Made by a program: the position numbers and the translations under genes
Notes under the pieces: model-generated
Told to the model about the DNA's origin: nothing
The model's input: only the letters and a program-made list of their open reading frames with translations
Databases searched by the model: none
Shown: piece after piece, positions 9,278 through 18,356 of the stretch
Numbering within the stretch: the first letter of the stretch is position 1
Layout: each line of letters opens with the position of its first letter
DNA from: Pseudomonadales bacterium
GTDB lineage: Bacteria; Pseudomonadota; Gammaproteobacteria; Pseudomonadales; Azotimanducaceae
Direction of reading: 5' to 3'
Assembly: GCA_017642855.1 (NCBI GenBank)
Contig: JAEPOO010000001.1
Location: forward strand, 1,583,072 to 1,647,071
DNA length: 64,000 nt

Positions 9278-11881
9278 TCAGCTCAGTTTCTCTTTCACCG
9301 CAGCCTGGGCAGCTGAAATTCTTGCGACCGGCACCCTATAGGGACTGCAGGATACATAGTCGAGCCCAATCTCATGGCAGAAGTGAACCGATTCTGGATC
9401 ACCACCATGCTCTCCACAGATGCCGTACTTGATGCCCCGTTTCACCTGCCTGCTGTTCTCGATTGCGGTTTCCATCAACTTACCCACGGCACGCGTGTCC
9501 AGAGAAACAAAGGGATCATCTGGGATCAGATTTCGGTCCAGGTACTCTGGAATAAACTTGCCGGCATCATCGCGAGAAAAACCGTAGGTCATCTGGGTCA
9601 GGTCATTAGTACCAAAACTCATGAACTCAACTTCTGGCGCGATACGTTTCGCGGTCAAACACGCGCGGGGTGTCTCCATCATGGTGCCGACTTTGTAGGG
9701 CACTGAAACTTTCCTTTTCTCCATCACCTCATGCACAGCACTTTCAACAATATCCGTCACGAGGCGCACCTCACGAACATTAATCACCAGAGGAATCATG
9801 ATTTCCGGACGCGCATTGATGCCATCATCATGAGCATCCGCCGCTGCGGTAATGATGGCTTTGACCTGCATTTCTGTGATCTCCGGAAAAATCACGGAGA
9901 GGCGACAACCACGGAAACCCAACATCGGGTTCACTTCCATCAGGCTGCGAGTGATATCCCGAATAACCACCGCCGGTTTGCCGATCTTCTCGGACAGGTT
10001 TGCTACCCCTTCTTTGTCGTGGGGCAGGAACTCATGAAGCGGCGGATCTAACAGTCGGATATTCACCGGCAACCCGTCCATCACTTCATACAACTGTCTC
10101 ATGTCGTGATACTGGAAGTCGTAGAGCTGATTCAGGAAACCGGCTCTTTCTTCAGGGCTCTCCGAGAGAATCATCGCCCGCATAATATCGATGCGACTAC
10201 TATCAAAGAACATATGTTCAGTTCGACACAGGCCAATGCCTTCCGCACCTAGTTCCCTTGCCTTTGCAGCGTCTTCCAGGGTTTCCGCATTCGCCCTCAC
10301 CTTCAATCGACGATGAGCATCTGCCCAGGACAGCAGTTCCTGGAAATCGTCACTACCACTGGCTTCAATTTTCGGCACATCGCCGAGCATCACCTCACCG
10401 GAGGTGCCATCCAGAGTAATCACATCGCCGCGTTTCACCTGGACACCGTTAACAGTCACCGCTTTACCTGACTTGGTATCCACGCTCAGCTCACCACATC
10501 CGGTGATGGCACAAACGCCCATGCCTCGAGCCACGACAGCCGCGTGAGACGTCATACCACCCAACTCTGTCAGGATACCTTCGGCGACGCGCATGCCATG
10601 AATGTCTTCAGGGGTTGTTTCCCTGCGCACCAGAATGACCGGGTCACCTTCCATGGATACCTGGACAGCTTCATCAGCAGAAAACACCACCTTGCCGGTG
10701 GCGCCACCCGGACTGGCAGGCAAACCAGTCGCAATCATGTCTTTCTCGGCGTCCGGATCAATCGCAGGGTGCAAGAAAGATTCAACGTGATCGGGCGTGA
10801 CGCGCAGCAGCGCTTCACTTTGTGAAATCAAACCTTCTTCCACCATATCAACAGCAATCTTGACCGACGCCCTGCCGGTTCGTTTTCCGCTTCGGGTCTG
10901 CAACATATACAGACGACCTTCCTGAACCGTGAATTCAAGGTCCTGCATGTCTCGATAGTGTTTTTCCAGGAGGACCTGAGTTCGGTCCAGCTCCGCATAG
11001 GCGTCCGGCAACCTTTCTCTCAGTGCTTCCAGCGGCTGAGGTGTTCGAATGCCGGCAACCACATCTTCACCGGCTGCGTTAAACAGCACCTCACCAAAGA
11101 ACGTTTTTTCACCGGTTGATGGGTTACGGGTGAACGCCACCCCGGAACCAGAATCTTCACCGTAGTTGCCATACACCATCGCCTGAACATTAACCGCCGT
11201 TCCAATGGACTCGGGAATGTTGTTCATCTCACGGTAAACCCGAGCCCGTGGCGTGTGCCACGACAGAAACACCGCTTCTACCGCCAGCTCCAGCTGTCGG
11301 AATGGGTCTTCAGGAAAATCCACGAGGTTCTTGAAGATGTCGATCACTCGCTGCCAGTCCACCTCGTCCATATCGGTGTCCAGCTTTTTTCCGTTCGCCT
11401 CTTTATACTGTTCAATATGCTCTTCCAAGAGTGCGGCATCTGTACCCAACACCACATCGGCAAACATCTGGATAAACCGGCGATAGGAGTCATAAGCAAA
11501 TCGAGGATTGCCCGTTTTCTTTGCCAACCCCTCAACAATGTCGTCGTTCATGCCAAGATTCAGGATGGTATTCATCATGCCAGGCATAGACACAGGCGCA
11601 CCGGAACGAACAGACACAAGGAGTGGATTCTCTGGGTCTCCAAAGGTTGCGCCCATCTTCTCTTCCACCAGATTAAGCGCAATCCGATATTCCTGCTTCA
11701 AGCCGCGAGGCAGCGTGTTGCCGGATTCAAAGAACTCCCGGCAGGTGCGAGTGGTAATGATGAAACCAAAGGGCACTGGCAGTCCCAGCAACGTCATTTC
11801 ACAAAGGTTTGCGCCTTTACCCCCGAGGAGATCGCGATCGTCCTTGTTACCCTCATCGAAGAGGTAAACCCGTTTAGCCAT
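9278..11881 (-). CDS. ppdK: Pyruvate, phosphate dikinase
   Basis: An 867-residue enzyme converting pyruvate, ATP and phosphate reversibly to phosphoenolpyruvate, AMP and pyrophosphate. The N-terminal nucleotide-binding domain begins YLFDEGNKDDRDLLGGKGANL. The central phosphohistidine domain carries LGGMTSHAAVVARGMG with the phosphorylated His. The C-terminal PEP/pyruvate barrel contains the catalytic Cys in YGICGEHGGDP. Length is normal. It sits 17 bases after an acyl-CoA ligase and 8 bases before the MutS-like gene. In this context it plausibly feeds gluconeogenesis while acyl or pyruvate-yielding substrates are degraded (inference). Confidence 0.97.
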   Translation of the reverse strand: MAKRVYLFDEGNKDDRDLLGGKGANLCEMTLLGLPVPFGFIITTRTCREFFESGNTLPRGLKQEYRIALNLVEEKMGATFGDPENPLLVSVRSGAPVSMPGMMNTILNLGMNDDIVEGLAKKTGNPRFAYDSYRRFIQMFADVVLGTDAALLEEHIEQYKEANGKKLDTDMDEVDWQRVIDIFKNLVDFPEDPFRQLELAVEAVFLSWHTPRARVYREMNNIPESIGTAVNVQAMVYGNYGEDSGSGVAFTRNPSTGEKTFFGEVLFNAAGEDVVAGIRTPQPLEALRERLPDAYAELDRTQVLLEKHYRDMQDLEFTVQEGRLYMLQTRSGKRTGRASVKIAVDMVEEGLISQSEALLRVTPDHVESFLHPAIDPDAEKDMIATGLPASPGGATGKVVFSADEAVQVSMEGDPVILVRRETTPEDIHGMRVAEGILTELGGMTSHAAVVARGMGVCAITGCGELSVDTKSGKAVTVNGVQVKRGDVITLDGTSGEVMLGDVPKIEASGSDDFQELLSWADAHRRLKVRANAETLEDAAKARELGAEGIGLCRTEHMFFDSSRIDIMRAMILSESPEERAGFLNQLYDFQYHDMRQLYEVMDGLPVNIRLLDPPLHEFLPHDKEGVANLSEKIGKPAVVIRDITRSLMEVNPMLGFRGCRLSVIFPEITEMQVKAIITAAADAHDDGINARPEIMIPLVINVREVRLVTDIVESAVHEVMEKRKVSVPYKVGTMMETPRACLTAKRIAPEVEFMSFGTNDLTQMTYGFSRDDAGKFIPEYLDRNLIPDDPFVSLDTRAVGKLMETAIENSRQVKRGIKYGICGEHGGDPESVHFCHEIGLDYVSCSPYRVPVARISAAQAAVKEKLS

Positions 11882-11898
11882 ACGTTCAGTACTTCAAG

Positions 11899-13512
11899 TT
11901 AAAGATTATCGAGGGCTGTCTGTTTCGCCCATTTATAGTCAGCTTTACCGTTCGGTGCTCGCTGCACATGATCTACCAGGATGACGTGCTTCGGCAGCTT
12001 GTATCCTGCTATCTTCTGCCTGCAGTGATCAATCAGATCCTGCTCTTGCGCATCAACGCTGAGTGAAACAACCCCAACCACTTTTTCGCCGAAACGTTCG
12101 TCAGGCACCCCGACCACAAGCGAGTCTTCCACCGCGTCATGGCTTTTGAGTGCTTCCTCAACCTCCTCAGGAAAAACCTTTTCACCCGCTGTGTTAATAC
12201 ACATGGAACCTCTGCCAAGAAGCGTTAATGAGCCATCAGCCTCGACTGAGGCATAGTCACCGGGAAACACCCATCGTGCGCCATCGATTTCTCTAACAGT
12301 TTTGGCAGTCTTCTCCGGATCTTTGTAGTACCCACGCATGGCGCTGGGCGTGCCCACCATACCGATTTCGCCGGATCCAGGTGTGACTTCACGATTGTCA
12401 TCAGTAAAGACCTTCACGTCTTCGTTCATCTGAAACGATGCGGTCTTCGCCGGCATGGCACGAGTCGCCACTGAGGATCCCATGCTGCCCTCGGACGAGC
12501 CCATGGCATCGAACAGCATCATGTCACTGTGTTCGAGCATCCCATCTTTGATTTCCTGCGACCACATGACACCTGAAGAGGCCATCATCTTGACAGAAGA
12601 AAGATCATAGGCTTCACCACGCGATCGGGCTTCATTCAGGGCCGCAAGCATCGGTCTGGCAAAAGCATCCCCCACAATCGTGACCATACTGGCACTGTGT
12701 GTCTGCACTTCTCCCCATAGAAGGTCCGGATCCAGCCCCAACTGTTTCACGGTAATGACCGTGCCACCAGCCAGTTGAGGCACCATCGCACCAACCCAAA
12801 TGCCCGTGCCGTGCATCAAAGGGCAGCAGACAAGCGCCGTTGGCCGCATACCCATCTTTTCTGTTTCGGCGACACATCGAGCCAGATCCGCAAAGGTTTC
12901 CGGCACCGGGGCACCCAACAGAGCACCAATGCCGGATAGGCCGGCACAATGTTCGCCGTTCGCATACATCACACCTTTCGGCATGCCGGTGGTGCCACCG
13001 GTGTACAACATGTAGAGGTCTTCCGGAGATCGATTAATCCGTGCCATCGGAGTAGCAGATTGCATACTGGCCTCGTACGCCAGAGCACCCGGCAGCAAGT
13101 CGCTACCGGAATCATCACTCACCTGGATGTAACACTTCACGTTGGGCAACTGATCTTTAATCGCTGCGATACGATCCGCATAACTCGCCTGGTAAAAAAT
13201 GGCCTCCGCATCGGCATTGTTCAGCAGATAAACCAGCTCTTCTTCTTTGTAACGGTAATTGACATTGATCGGGCATCCGCGAAACTTCATCACCGCATGA
13301 TGCGCCTCAAGATATTCGTTGGAGTTATGCAGGTAGATGCCGACTTTGCTCTCCACGCCGAGCCCATGCTCCGAAAGCACAGAGGCGAGTCGCGCCGAAC
13401 GATCGTCATATGCTGACCAGGTTCGAGTCACCCCTTCACAGATCAGTGCGGGTTTATCACCCACTGTGTCTGCAATGACTTCGTAGGCAGTCGCGAAATG
13501 CCATTCACTCAC
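11899..13512 (-). CDS. Acyl-CoA ligase, FadD17/FadD19-like
   Basis: A 537-residue adenylate-forming enzyme with LYTGGTTGMPKGVMY near residue 168, GSSEGSMGSS in the A5 region, and PGDYASVEADGSLTLLGRGSMCINTAGEKVFP near the hinge. A lysine in the C-terminal PNGKADYKW is in the catalytic position. The GRGSMCINTAGEKV hinge and overall pattern resemble actinobacterial ligases of the FadD17/FadD19 type that activate steroid side-chain acids; this resemblance comes from memory of the family and is not proof of substrate. It lies in the unit with P450, Rieske and EthD-like genes. Confidence 0.88.
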   Translation of the reverse strand: MSEWHFATAYEVIADTVGDKPALICEGVTRTWSAYDDRSARLASVLSEHGLGVESKVGIYLHNSNEYLEAHHAVMKFRGCPINVNYRYKEEELVYLLNNADAEAIFYQASYADRIAAIKDQLPNVKCYIQVSDDSGSDLLPGALAYEASMQSATPMARINRSPEDLYMLYTGGTTGMPKGVMYANGEHCAGLSGIGALLGAPVPETFADLARCVAETEKMGMRPTALVCCPLMHGTGIWVGAMVPQLAGGTVITVKQLGLDPDLLWGEVQTHSASMVTIVGDAFARPMLAALNEARSRGEAYDLSSVKMMASSGVMWSQEIKDGMLEHSDMMLFDAMGSSEGSMGSSVATRAMPAKTASFQMNEDVKVFTDDNREVTPGSGEIGMVGTPSAMRGYYKDPEKTAKTVREIDGARWVFPGDYASVEADGSLTLLGRGSMCINTAGEKVFPEEVEEALKSHDAVEDSLVVGVPDERFGEKVVGVVSLSVDAQEQDLIDHCRQKIAGYKLPKHVILVDHVQRAPNGKADYKWAKQTALDNL

Positions 13513-13558
13513 AGCTCATTCCCTCCGGCTGAGTTCCAGATATTGTTGTTTTTGCTAT

Positions 13559-13939
13559 TTATTCAGCCGCAGGACCGGTAAAGCTCTTCAGCTCTTCGTA
13601 CCAGCCTGAGCCGTTGATGTTCATGGGAATGCTACCAAATTTCTCCATGGTCGCCATGTGACGGCGACGTCCTTCCCAGGCATCGGGATCTGCCTGCCAC
13701 TCGTTAAGAACACGCTCCGCTTCTTCAACACCAGGCGCATCTACTTCATAGAGTGACAAGTAACCAGACTTGGTTTCAAGATTCAGATGAGGACCGGCAA
13801 GTTTGTAAACCGAACCCCGAACAAAATTCGGGCATTTGGTGGTGTCTTCGATGTGTTGATCAATGAACCACTCGTCAAAAGCCGCCTGACTCTCGTCAGA
13901 AAGTGGTTCGCAAAGACCAATCAGAACGAAGCGCGGCAT
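13559..13939 (-). CDS. EthD-like/dimeric alpha-beta barrel protein
   Basis: A 126-residue cytosolic protein. The start PRFVLIGLCEPLSDESQAAFDEWFIDQHIEDT, a pair of beta-alpha-beta units and a Tyr/Trp-rich middle fit the ferredoxin-like dimeric alpha-beta barrel proteins (EthD and relatives) that often accompany oxygenases. No catalytic residue can be assigned. It starts one base after the stop of the small insert-like protein, so translation is probably coupled. Confidence 0.6.
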   Translation of the reverse strand: MPRFVLIGLCEPLSDESQAAFDEWFIDQHIEDTTKCPNFVRGSVYKLAGPHLNLETKSGYLSLYEVDAPGVEEAERVLNEWQADPDAWEGRRRHMATMEKFGSIPMNINGSGWYEELKSFTGPAAE

Positions 13940-13940
13940 A

Positions 13941-14207
13941 TCAGGCGTTCAAATGCGACGCGTGAGCACCTGCGCTTTTACCCGAATCATCGCGACCGGC
14001 AATACGCGAGGTCGTCATCTGAGAATCCGGGTCAGGCACATTGCTGATCCAATTGCACAGCTGAGGGTCAGCTTCACGGATTTCACCTTCCAGGTGGATA
14101 CCTTCACCGGTAAAGAGACCGGTTTTGCCATCTTTGGTGATCCGGATGTTCCCGTCTTCTGTCAGCTCATAGAGACTGTCAGGATCAAATGGGTGCGTCA
14201 TACTCAT
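13941..14207 (-). CDS. Free-standing Rieske-insert-like protein, 88 aa
   Basis: The ATG at 14207 is chosen because TAGGAG lies 8 bases upstream; a longer frame would overlap the Rieske stop. Residues about 12-57 match an internal stretch (residues about 294-339) of the second Rieske oxygenase at 34046-35605: both have a short beta segment ending in DG, then FT, then LEG(E/D)I(R/K)xADxQ(L/M)CxW. The neighbouring Rieske oxygenase (14210-15565) lacks this stretch and is shorter. The protein therefore looks like an insertion domain encoded as a separate polypeptide two bases after the oxygenase gene. A role as an accessory or small subunit of the oxygenase is inferred; the family is otherwise unrecognised. 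Confidence 0.72.
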   Translation of the reverse strand: MSMTHPFDPDSLYELTEDGNIRITKDGKTGLFTGEGIHLEGEIREADPQLCNWISNVPDPDSQMTTSRIAGRDDSGKSAGAHASHLNA

Positions 14208-14209
14208 GA

Positions 14210-15565
14210 TTATTCTCCTACCCACTCAGTTAGCTTGTGGTGCAACCAGCGCACCTTCCCTTCCTGATAACCGGACAAGGTCACACCTGCTTTATAGGTA
14301 GACTCCAGTCCCCATTGAACTTTAGGCATGTTAAACACGTCCTGATCGAACACCCGCCCCAGGAATCCATAAACCGTTGACCACTTCTGGTCTGGTTCGA
14401 TCCATGTCATGGGTGCAGCCGGTGGACGTTCACCCTGGAATGGCATCAGCTGATAGCACTCCATGATGGATGTCCGATGGTCATCACCATTGGGCCTGAA
14501 GCGATAAACAATCTTGTTGAAGGCGCCCCAGGGATGGAAGTTGGGGAATTGAGTGTAATCAATACTGTCGACGATCTCCGCGTCACAGTATTCGTCGACG
14601 CGATCGCCAGCCTCAGGCCTCAAACCTTCTCGACTGGCAGCTGCAAGAAACGCTCGTGCATTCATGTTCGAAGGGATCGGTGGCACCGGTTGATCAACGG
14701 GAATATCCATCATGGCACGGAGAATATCTTCATCGGTCATATCGTAGTCGAGCAGCGGGCTCGCCGTACCGCCCGGCGTAATGACACGGGAGCAGTTTTC
14801 CCACACATCCACCTGGCTGTTGACGTCACCAAGACTTCGCATGATCTGCGGGTGTGTACCATTGACGTGATACGCCTCGCAGAAAGCTTCCTGCGCGATT
14901 TTCCAGTTACAGGGCATGACCCGTGCGACGTGAGCCTGGATATAGAGCGAACCCAAATCCCAACGTTCAAACTGTTCAGCCAGATCCTTAATGAATGGCT
15001 CAAAAGGCTCACAATCCTGATCCGGGTTGATAAAGACGAAACCTGCCCAGGTTGCGACCGGAATTTCCGGCAGACTGAATTCTTCATCTTTGATCTGAGG
15101 GAAGTCCCAGCGGGCAGGGACATCTTTCAGGCAACCGTCCAATTCCCAGGCAAAACCGTGGAAGGCACAGCGGATTTCTGATGCGTGGCCATCGAACTCC
15201 TTCAACATTCTGCCTCTGTGCAAACAGGCATTTGGATAAGCTTTGATCGACTTATCAAGCTGGCGAACGATCAGGAACGAGCGCCCCGCAATGTCATAGC
15301 GCAGGTGATCTCCCGGCTCAGGAATTTCTTCTTCCCGGCAAGCCATCTGCCAGACTTTCATCCAGAGGTTCTGGACTTCTTTTTCGTGATAATCGCGGGA
15401 GATGTATCGGTCCTTGGAGAAGTCTTCGAGACCGACGTCCTTGGGCGATTCCATCCTCAGCACTTCAGGTACTTCGTGGGTATCCTGGTCGAGGAGATCC
15501 TGGTAGGTCAGCCCTGGTGATCGGGGCATCGTATTCGGATCAAGATCCTTGAACATTTCGGCCAT
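14210..15565 (-). CDS. Rieske non-heme iron oxygenase, alpha subunit
   Basis: A 451-residue ring-hydroxylating-type oxygenase. The Rieske [2Fe-2S] ligands are Cys114-x-His116 (CLHRGR) and Cys133-x2-His136 (CAFHGF). The catalytic domain contains EAFCEAYHVNGTH (about 227-238), which supplies the His ligands of the mononuclear iron and the bridging acid region. It lies between a P450 gene (23 bases upstream) and the 88-aa insert-like protein. No reductase gene is nearby; electrons may come from the 7Fe ferredoxin at the head of the unit, although Rieske oxygenases usually use other partners. Substrate unknown, probably an activated or polycyclic compound. Confidence 0.92.
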   Translation of the reverse strand: MAEMFKDLDPNTMPRSPGLTYQDLLDQDTHEVPEVLRMESPKDVGLEDFSKDRYISRDYHEKEVQNLWMKVWQMACREEEIPEPGDHLRYDIAGRSFLIVRQLDKSIKAYPNACLHRGRMLKEFDGHASEIRCAFHGFAWELDGCLKDVPARWDFPQIKDEEFSLPEIPVATWAGFVFINPDQDCEPFEPFIKDLAEQFERWDLGSLYIQAHVARVMPCNWKIAQEAFCEAYHVNGTHPQIMRSLGDVNSQVDVWENCSRVITPGGTASPLLDYDMTDEDILRAMMDIPVDQPVPPIPSNMNARAFLAAASREGLRPEAGDRVDEYCDAEIVDSIDYTQFPNFHPWGAFNKIVYRFRPNGDDHRTSIMECYQLMPFQGERPPAAPMTWIEPDQKWSTVYGFLGRVFDQDVFNMPKVQWGLESTYKAGVTLSGYQEGKVRWLHHKLTEWVGE

Positions 15566-15588
15566 TGGTTTTCCCTCGGTAATTAAAT

Positions 15589-16956
15589 TTATTGATTAGC
15601 TGGATTGTCTATTTCCGTTGCCTTGGAATCAACGTCCATGGCTGACGGATCAATTCTTTGGTCCGCAGGCTTCGCATCGAACTCAACATGTAATTCTTTC
15701 ATGGCGCGCAGCGAGAAACTCGGTGCGACTTCAAAACTGTTTTTCCCTTCCGCAAACCGCATATCGTCCACACGATCAATCAATGCACGGAACGCCCAAA
15801 ACAGTTCACGCCTTGCCAAGGGTGCACCCAGGCAATGATGAATGCCGGAACCATAGCCGACATGACGACCGGGTTTTTCACGCTCCAGATCGAGCTGCTC
15901 TGGACATTCAAACTCGCGCTCATCGCGGTTCGCTGCGGCATAGCGAATGTTGACCATAGCGCCTTTCGGGATCGTGACGCCATGCATTTCAACGTCATTG
16001 GCAGCCATGCGGAACAATCCCTGAACCGGTCCTTCGAGGCGAACCACTTCTTCACAAAAGGTGCGCAAGTATTTATCAGGATCTGACTTGAGCTTCTCCC
16101 AGACCTGGGGATTGTCAATCAGGAGCTTCATCCCATAGCCGATCGCGTTGGTTGTGGTTTCCGAACCACCAACGAACGTATCAGCCATCATCTCTGCATG
16201 TAATTCATTGTCAGTCAGTGTCCTGCCCCACTCCGGAATCTCTCGGTTCACGAGGACCGACAACAGGCTGTCGTCCGGCTCTTCTCTCAGACGATCAAAA
16301 ATTTTCTGAAAGTAATGCTGTGCTTCGATTTCCATTTCCACAGACCACTGCTCTTCTTCTTCAGTCTGCATCATGCCGAGTCGCTGCACCCAGGCATCCG
16401 TCCATGCTTTGATCTTCCAGATGTCTTCTTCCGGGACACCCACCTGCGCGCCAATGACAATCAGGGGAAGTGGCACTGCATATTGGTGAATCCAGTCACA
16501 GTGACCGTCGTCCACAAAAGCGTCGATGAGTTTATAGGCGGTATCTCTGACGAAAGGATCCATGCCATCAATCTTCTTCGGCTTGAACGCTTCATTGAAC
16601 ATTGCGCGCATCTGTTTGTGATTCGGGTCATCACGACCCGCGAGCGTCGCACCAGGCACCCAACCTTTATCTTCATACAACTTCATCATGCGCGCGGCAC
16701 GATCTGAATCCAGTTGCTCACGGCTGCCGCCCTGGCCACCGCGCATATCGTTGGAGAAGTTTTTCGTGTCCAGTAATACCTGACGCATATCTTCAAAACG
16801 GCTGATGACATAAAAGCCGGTGATCGGATCTATCCAAACGGGCGCGTCGTCCCGCAACATCTGATACGCGTGATAGGGGCAATTCTGAAGCCCCGCATCA
16901 AGAAGGTTGACCTCATCCAGTGAGGCCGGCACAACGGTTTCATAGGGTTTAGTCAT
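15589..16956 (-). CDS. Cytochrome P450
   Basis: A 455-residue soluble bacterial P450. The start at 16956 (MTKPYETVV) overlaps the TetR stop by 8 bases (ATGACTAA). Key motifs: I-helix VGGSETTTNAIGYG with the acid-alcohol pair, K-helix EEVVR (ExxR), and the heme loop YGSGIHHCLG with the proximal ligand Cys at about residue 375; a Tyr replaces the usual first Phe. The C-terminal tail is longer than usual and rich in Asp. It probably hydroxylates the substrate of this unit, with electrons from the 7Fe ferredoxin two genes upstream. Confidence 0.93.
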   Translation of the reverse strand: MTKPYETVVPASLDEVNLLDAGLQNCPYHAYQMLRDDAPVWIDPITGFYVISRFEDMRQVLLDTKNFSNDMRGGQGGSREQLDSDRAARMMKLYEDKGWVPGATLAGRDDPNHKQMRAMFNEAFKPKKIDGMDPFVRDTAYKLIDAFVDDGHCDWIHQYAVPLPLIVIGAQVGVPEEDIWKIKAWTDAWVQRLGMMQTEEEEQWSVEMEIEAQHYFQKIFDRLREEPDDSLLSVLVNREIPEWGRTLTDNELHAEMMADTFVGGSETTTNAIGYGMKLLIDNPQVWEKLKSDPDKYLRTFCEEVVRLEGPVQGLFRMAANDVEMHGVTIPKGAMVNIRYAAANRDEREFECPEQLDLEREKPGRHVGYGSGIHHCLGAPLARRELFWAFRALIDRVDDMRFAEGKNSFEVAPSFSLRAMKELHVEFDAKPADQRIDPSAMDVDSKATEIDNPANQ

Positions 16957-17620
16957 CGATGACTGCCTCTTCTCGCACCCGGATTTCCGCCAGCAGCTGC
17001 TCAATTTCCACCCTAACATCGCTGTGCGTGACAGATACCAGAACCGACAGCATGTTGATCTCCAGGCTGCGCTTGATACGGGCCAGTTTTTCAATACCTT
17101 TACTCATGAGAAGGAAGGTTGACCAATAGTTGCCAAGCATCATGATGGCCAGGTGATCGATATCGACATTCGGCAGAAGCTCACCCCGCTGCGCCATCTT
17201 CTGCAGCGAAAAGTGAAAGTCCTGGCGAACCGTCTCCAACAGAAGTTCTGTGAGCGCATCACCTGGTACGGATCGAAGCAGCGCATTCACGATGGCTTCA
17301 CCATATGCGGGCTCGGAGATTCGAAGTTCCGCACCGTTCTGTACCACTCGATGCAAGTATTGCCATCCACGTTCTGGTGGAACTTGCTGATCCAGCTGCT
17401 GATAGCTATCTACAAGGAGATCGCGCAGAGCCTCCAAGAGAAGTTCATCTTTTGTGTTGTAAAGATTGTAGAGCGTGGTCGGAGACACACCGGCAGATTC
17501 CGCCACTTCACTCATCACCATCCCGTCATAACCGTGGTCAGCAACCATCTTACGGGCCGCGGAAAGGATTCGACGTCTTCGATCTTCCTGTTTTGGTGTT
17601 AAAGGTTTGACGTTGCTCAT
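16949..17620 (-). CDS. TetR-family transcriptional regulator
   Basis: A 223-residue regulator. Residues about 13-60 form the TetR helix-turn-helix (RRILSAARKMVADHGYDG through VSPTTLYNLYNTKDELL). The rest is a helical ligand-binding domain with two Leu/Met-rich stretches, consistent with a hydrophobic effector. Its start overlaps the ferredoxin stop (ATGA) and its stop overlaps the P450 start, so it lies inside the unit it probably controls. It is the best candidate to bind the 14-bp palindrome found at 17980, 18343, 5766, 5814 and 33563, giving autoregulation plus control of distant units (inference). Confidence 0.9.
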   Translation of the reverse strand: MSNVKPLTPKQEDRRRRILSAARKMVADHGYDGMVMSEVAESAGVSPTTLYNLYNTKDELLLEALRDLLVDSYQQLDQQVPPERGWQYLHRVVQNGAELRISEPAYGEAIVNALLRSVPGDALTELLLETVRQDFHFSLQKMAQRGELLPNVDIDHLAIMMLGNYWSTFLLMSKGIEKLARIKRSLEINMLSVLVSVTHSDVRVEIEQLLAEIRVREEAVIDD

Positions 17621-17907
17621 GCCCCTGCCTCCATGAAAGCATCAATCTGTGTACGCGCTGCATCCTTGTCGGTGAACCAAAGCGCATTGATAGCGGTAAA
17701 TGATTCGGCTTCTTTTGGCACTGCCGGCTCATCGAAGATCGCACCCACCGGGCAGGCGGATTCACAAACCCCACAATCAATACATTCATTGGGCTCGATG
17801 TAACACATCCGATCACCGACCTCGACATAAATACAGTCCACAGGACATACCTCGATGCAGGACTGGTCCATCACGTCAATGCAAGCGTTGGCAATTACGA
17901 ATGTCAT
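17617..17907 (-). CDS. Seven-iron ferredoxin ([3Fe-4S][4Fe-4S])
   Basis: A 96-residue electron carrier of the 7Fe type. Cys9, Cys17 and Cys52 are placed for a [3Fe-4S] cluster and Cys21, Cys42, Cys45 and Cys48 for a [4Fe-4S] cluster. The sequence blocks SCIEVCPVDCIY and NECIDCGVCESACPVGAIF are typical. The C-terminal extension after residue 65 is helical. As first gene of the minus-strand unit with a P450 and a Rieske oxygenase it is probably their electron donor. No ferredoxin reductase gene is present in the window. Confidence 0.93.
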   Translation of the reverse strand: MTFVIANACIDVMDQSCIEVCPVDCIYVEVGDRMCYIEPNECIDCGVCESACPVGAIFDEPAVPKEAESFTAINALWFTDKDAARTQIDAFMEAGA

Positions 17908-17979
17908 CCAGTACCTCCAATTGCTGCGGTTTCGTTGTTTGATTGTGCCGCCAGAGAGGCGTAGTCTAAATTAGATTTT

Positions 17980-17993
17980 TGTACTTGACTACA
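17980..17993. promoter_or_regulatory. TetR-type operator copy 3 (ferredoxin/TetR side)
   Basis: TGTACTTGACTACA, an inverted repeat with one mismatch in the left half, extended by T/A tracts to TTGTACTTGACTACAA. It lies 72 bases upstream of the ferredoxin ATG and is almost identical to copies 4 and 5. It is placed to let the downstream TetR protein control its own unit. Confidence 0.68.
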
Positions 17994-18342
17994 AGTTCAA
18001 AATTCGACAAACCGCGTTCGCGCCGGCGGTTGTGCGGGTGCAGATGCTGTTGACAGCGGCCCCTTCCTCGGCAGTTACCTGAACGACCATCAGATCTGAG
18101 ACAACGATGTCGAAAGTTTCTCAGTGTTCAGCAGCTTCGACGACCAGACTCATGACCGGTGGAATCTGTTGTGTGGTCTGCGCTAAACCGAGGAGGATCA
18201 TGAATCTACCGGCTCTGGCCTGTCCTACCATCCATGAGAGTTTCCCCTCACTGCGTTCCGCACCTGCCTTTCGGGGCGTGTCAGAGCGCGCTCCCTTTTA
18301 AGTTCAGCGACTTGCATCACCCCTGGTGAGGGAGTACCTTTT

Positions 18343-18356
18343 TGTACTTCACTACA
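18343..18356. promoter_or_regulatory. TetR-type operator copy 4 (SnoaL/P450 side)
   Basis: TGTACTTCACTACA, differing from copy 3 at a single central base. It ends 16 bases before the SnoaL-like ATG, a position where a bound repressor would block the start of transcription or elongation. Flanks are T-rich as in copies 3 and 5. Confidence 0.68.

Noticed and set aside
16957..17094. N-terminal extension of the P450 gene at 15589
   Set aside because: The extra 46 residues overlap the TetR coding region in another frame and have no P450 character; the ATG at 16956 fits the family.
18107..18301. Plus-strand open frame of 64 codons in the central promoter region
   Set aside because: Low-complexity Cys/Arg/Pro-rich sequence, no family, no ribosome site; bases fit better as non-coding or a remnant in another frame.
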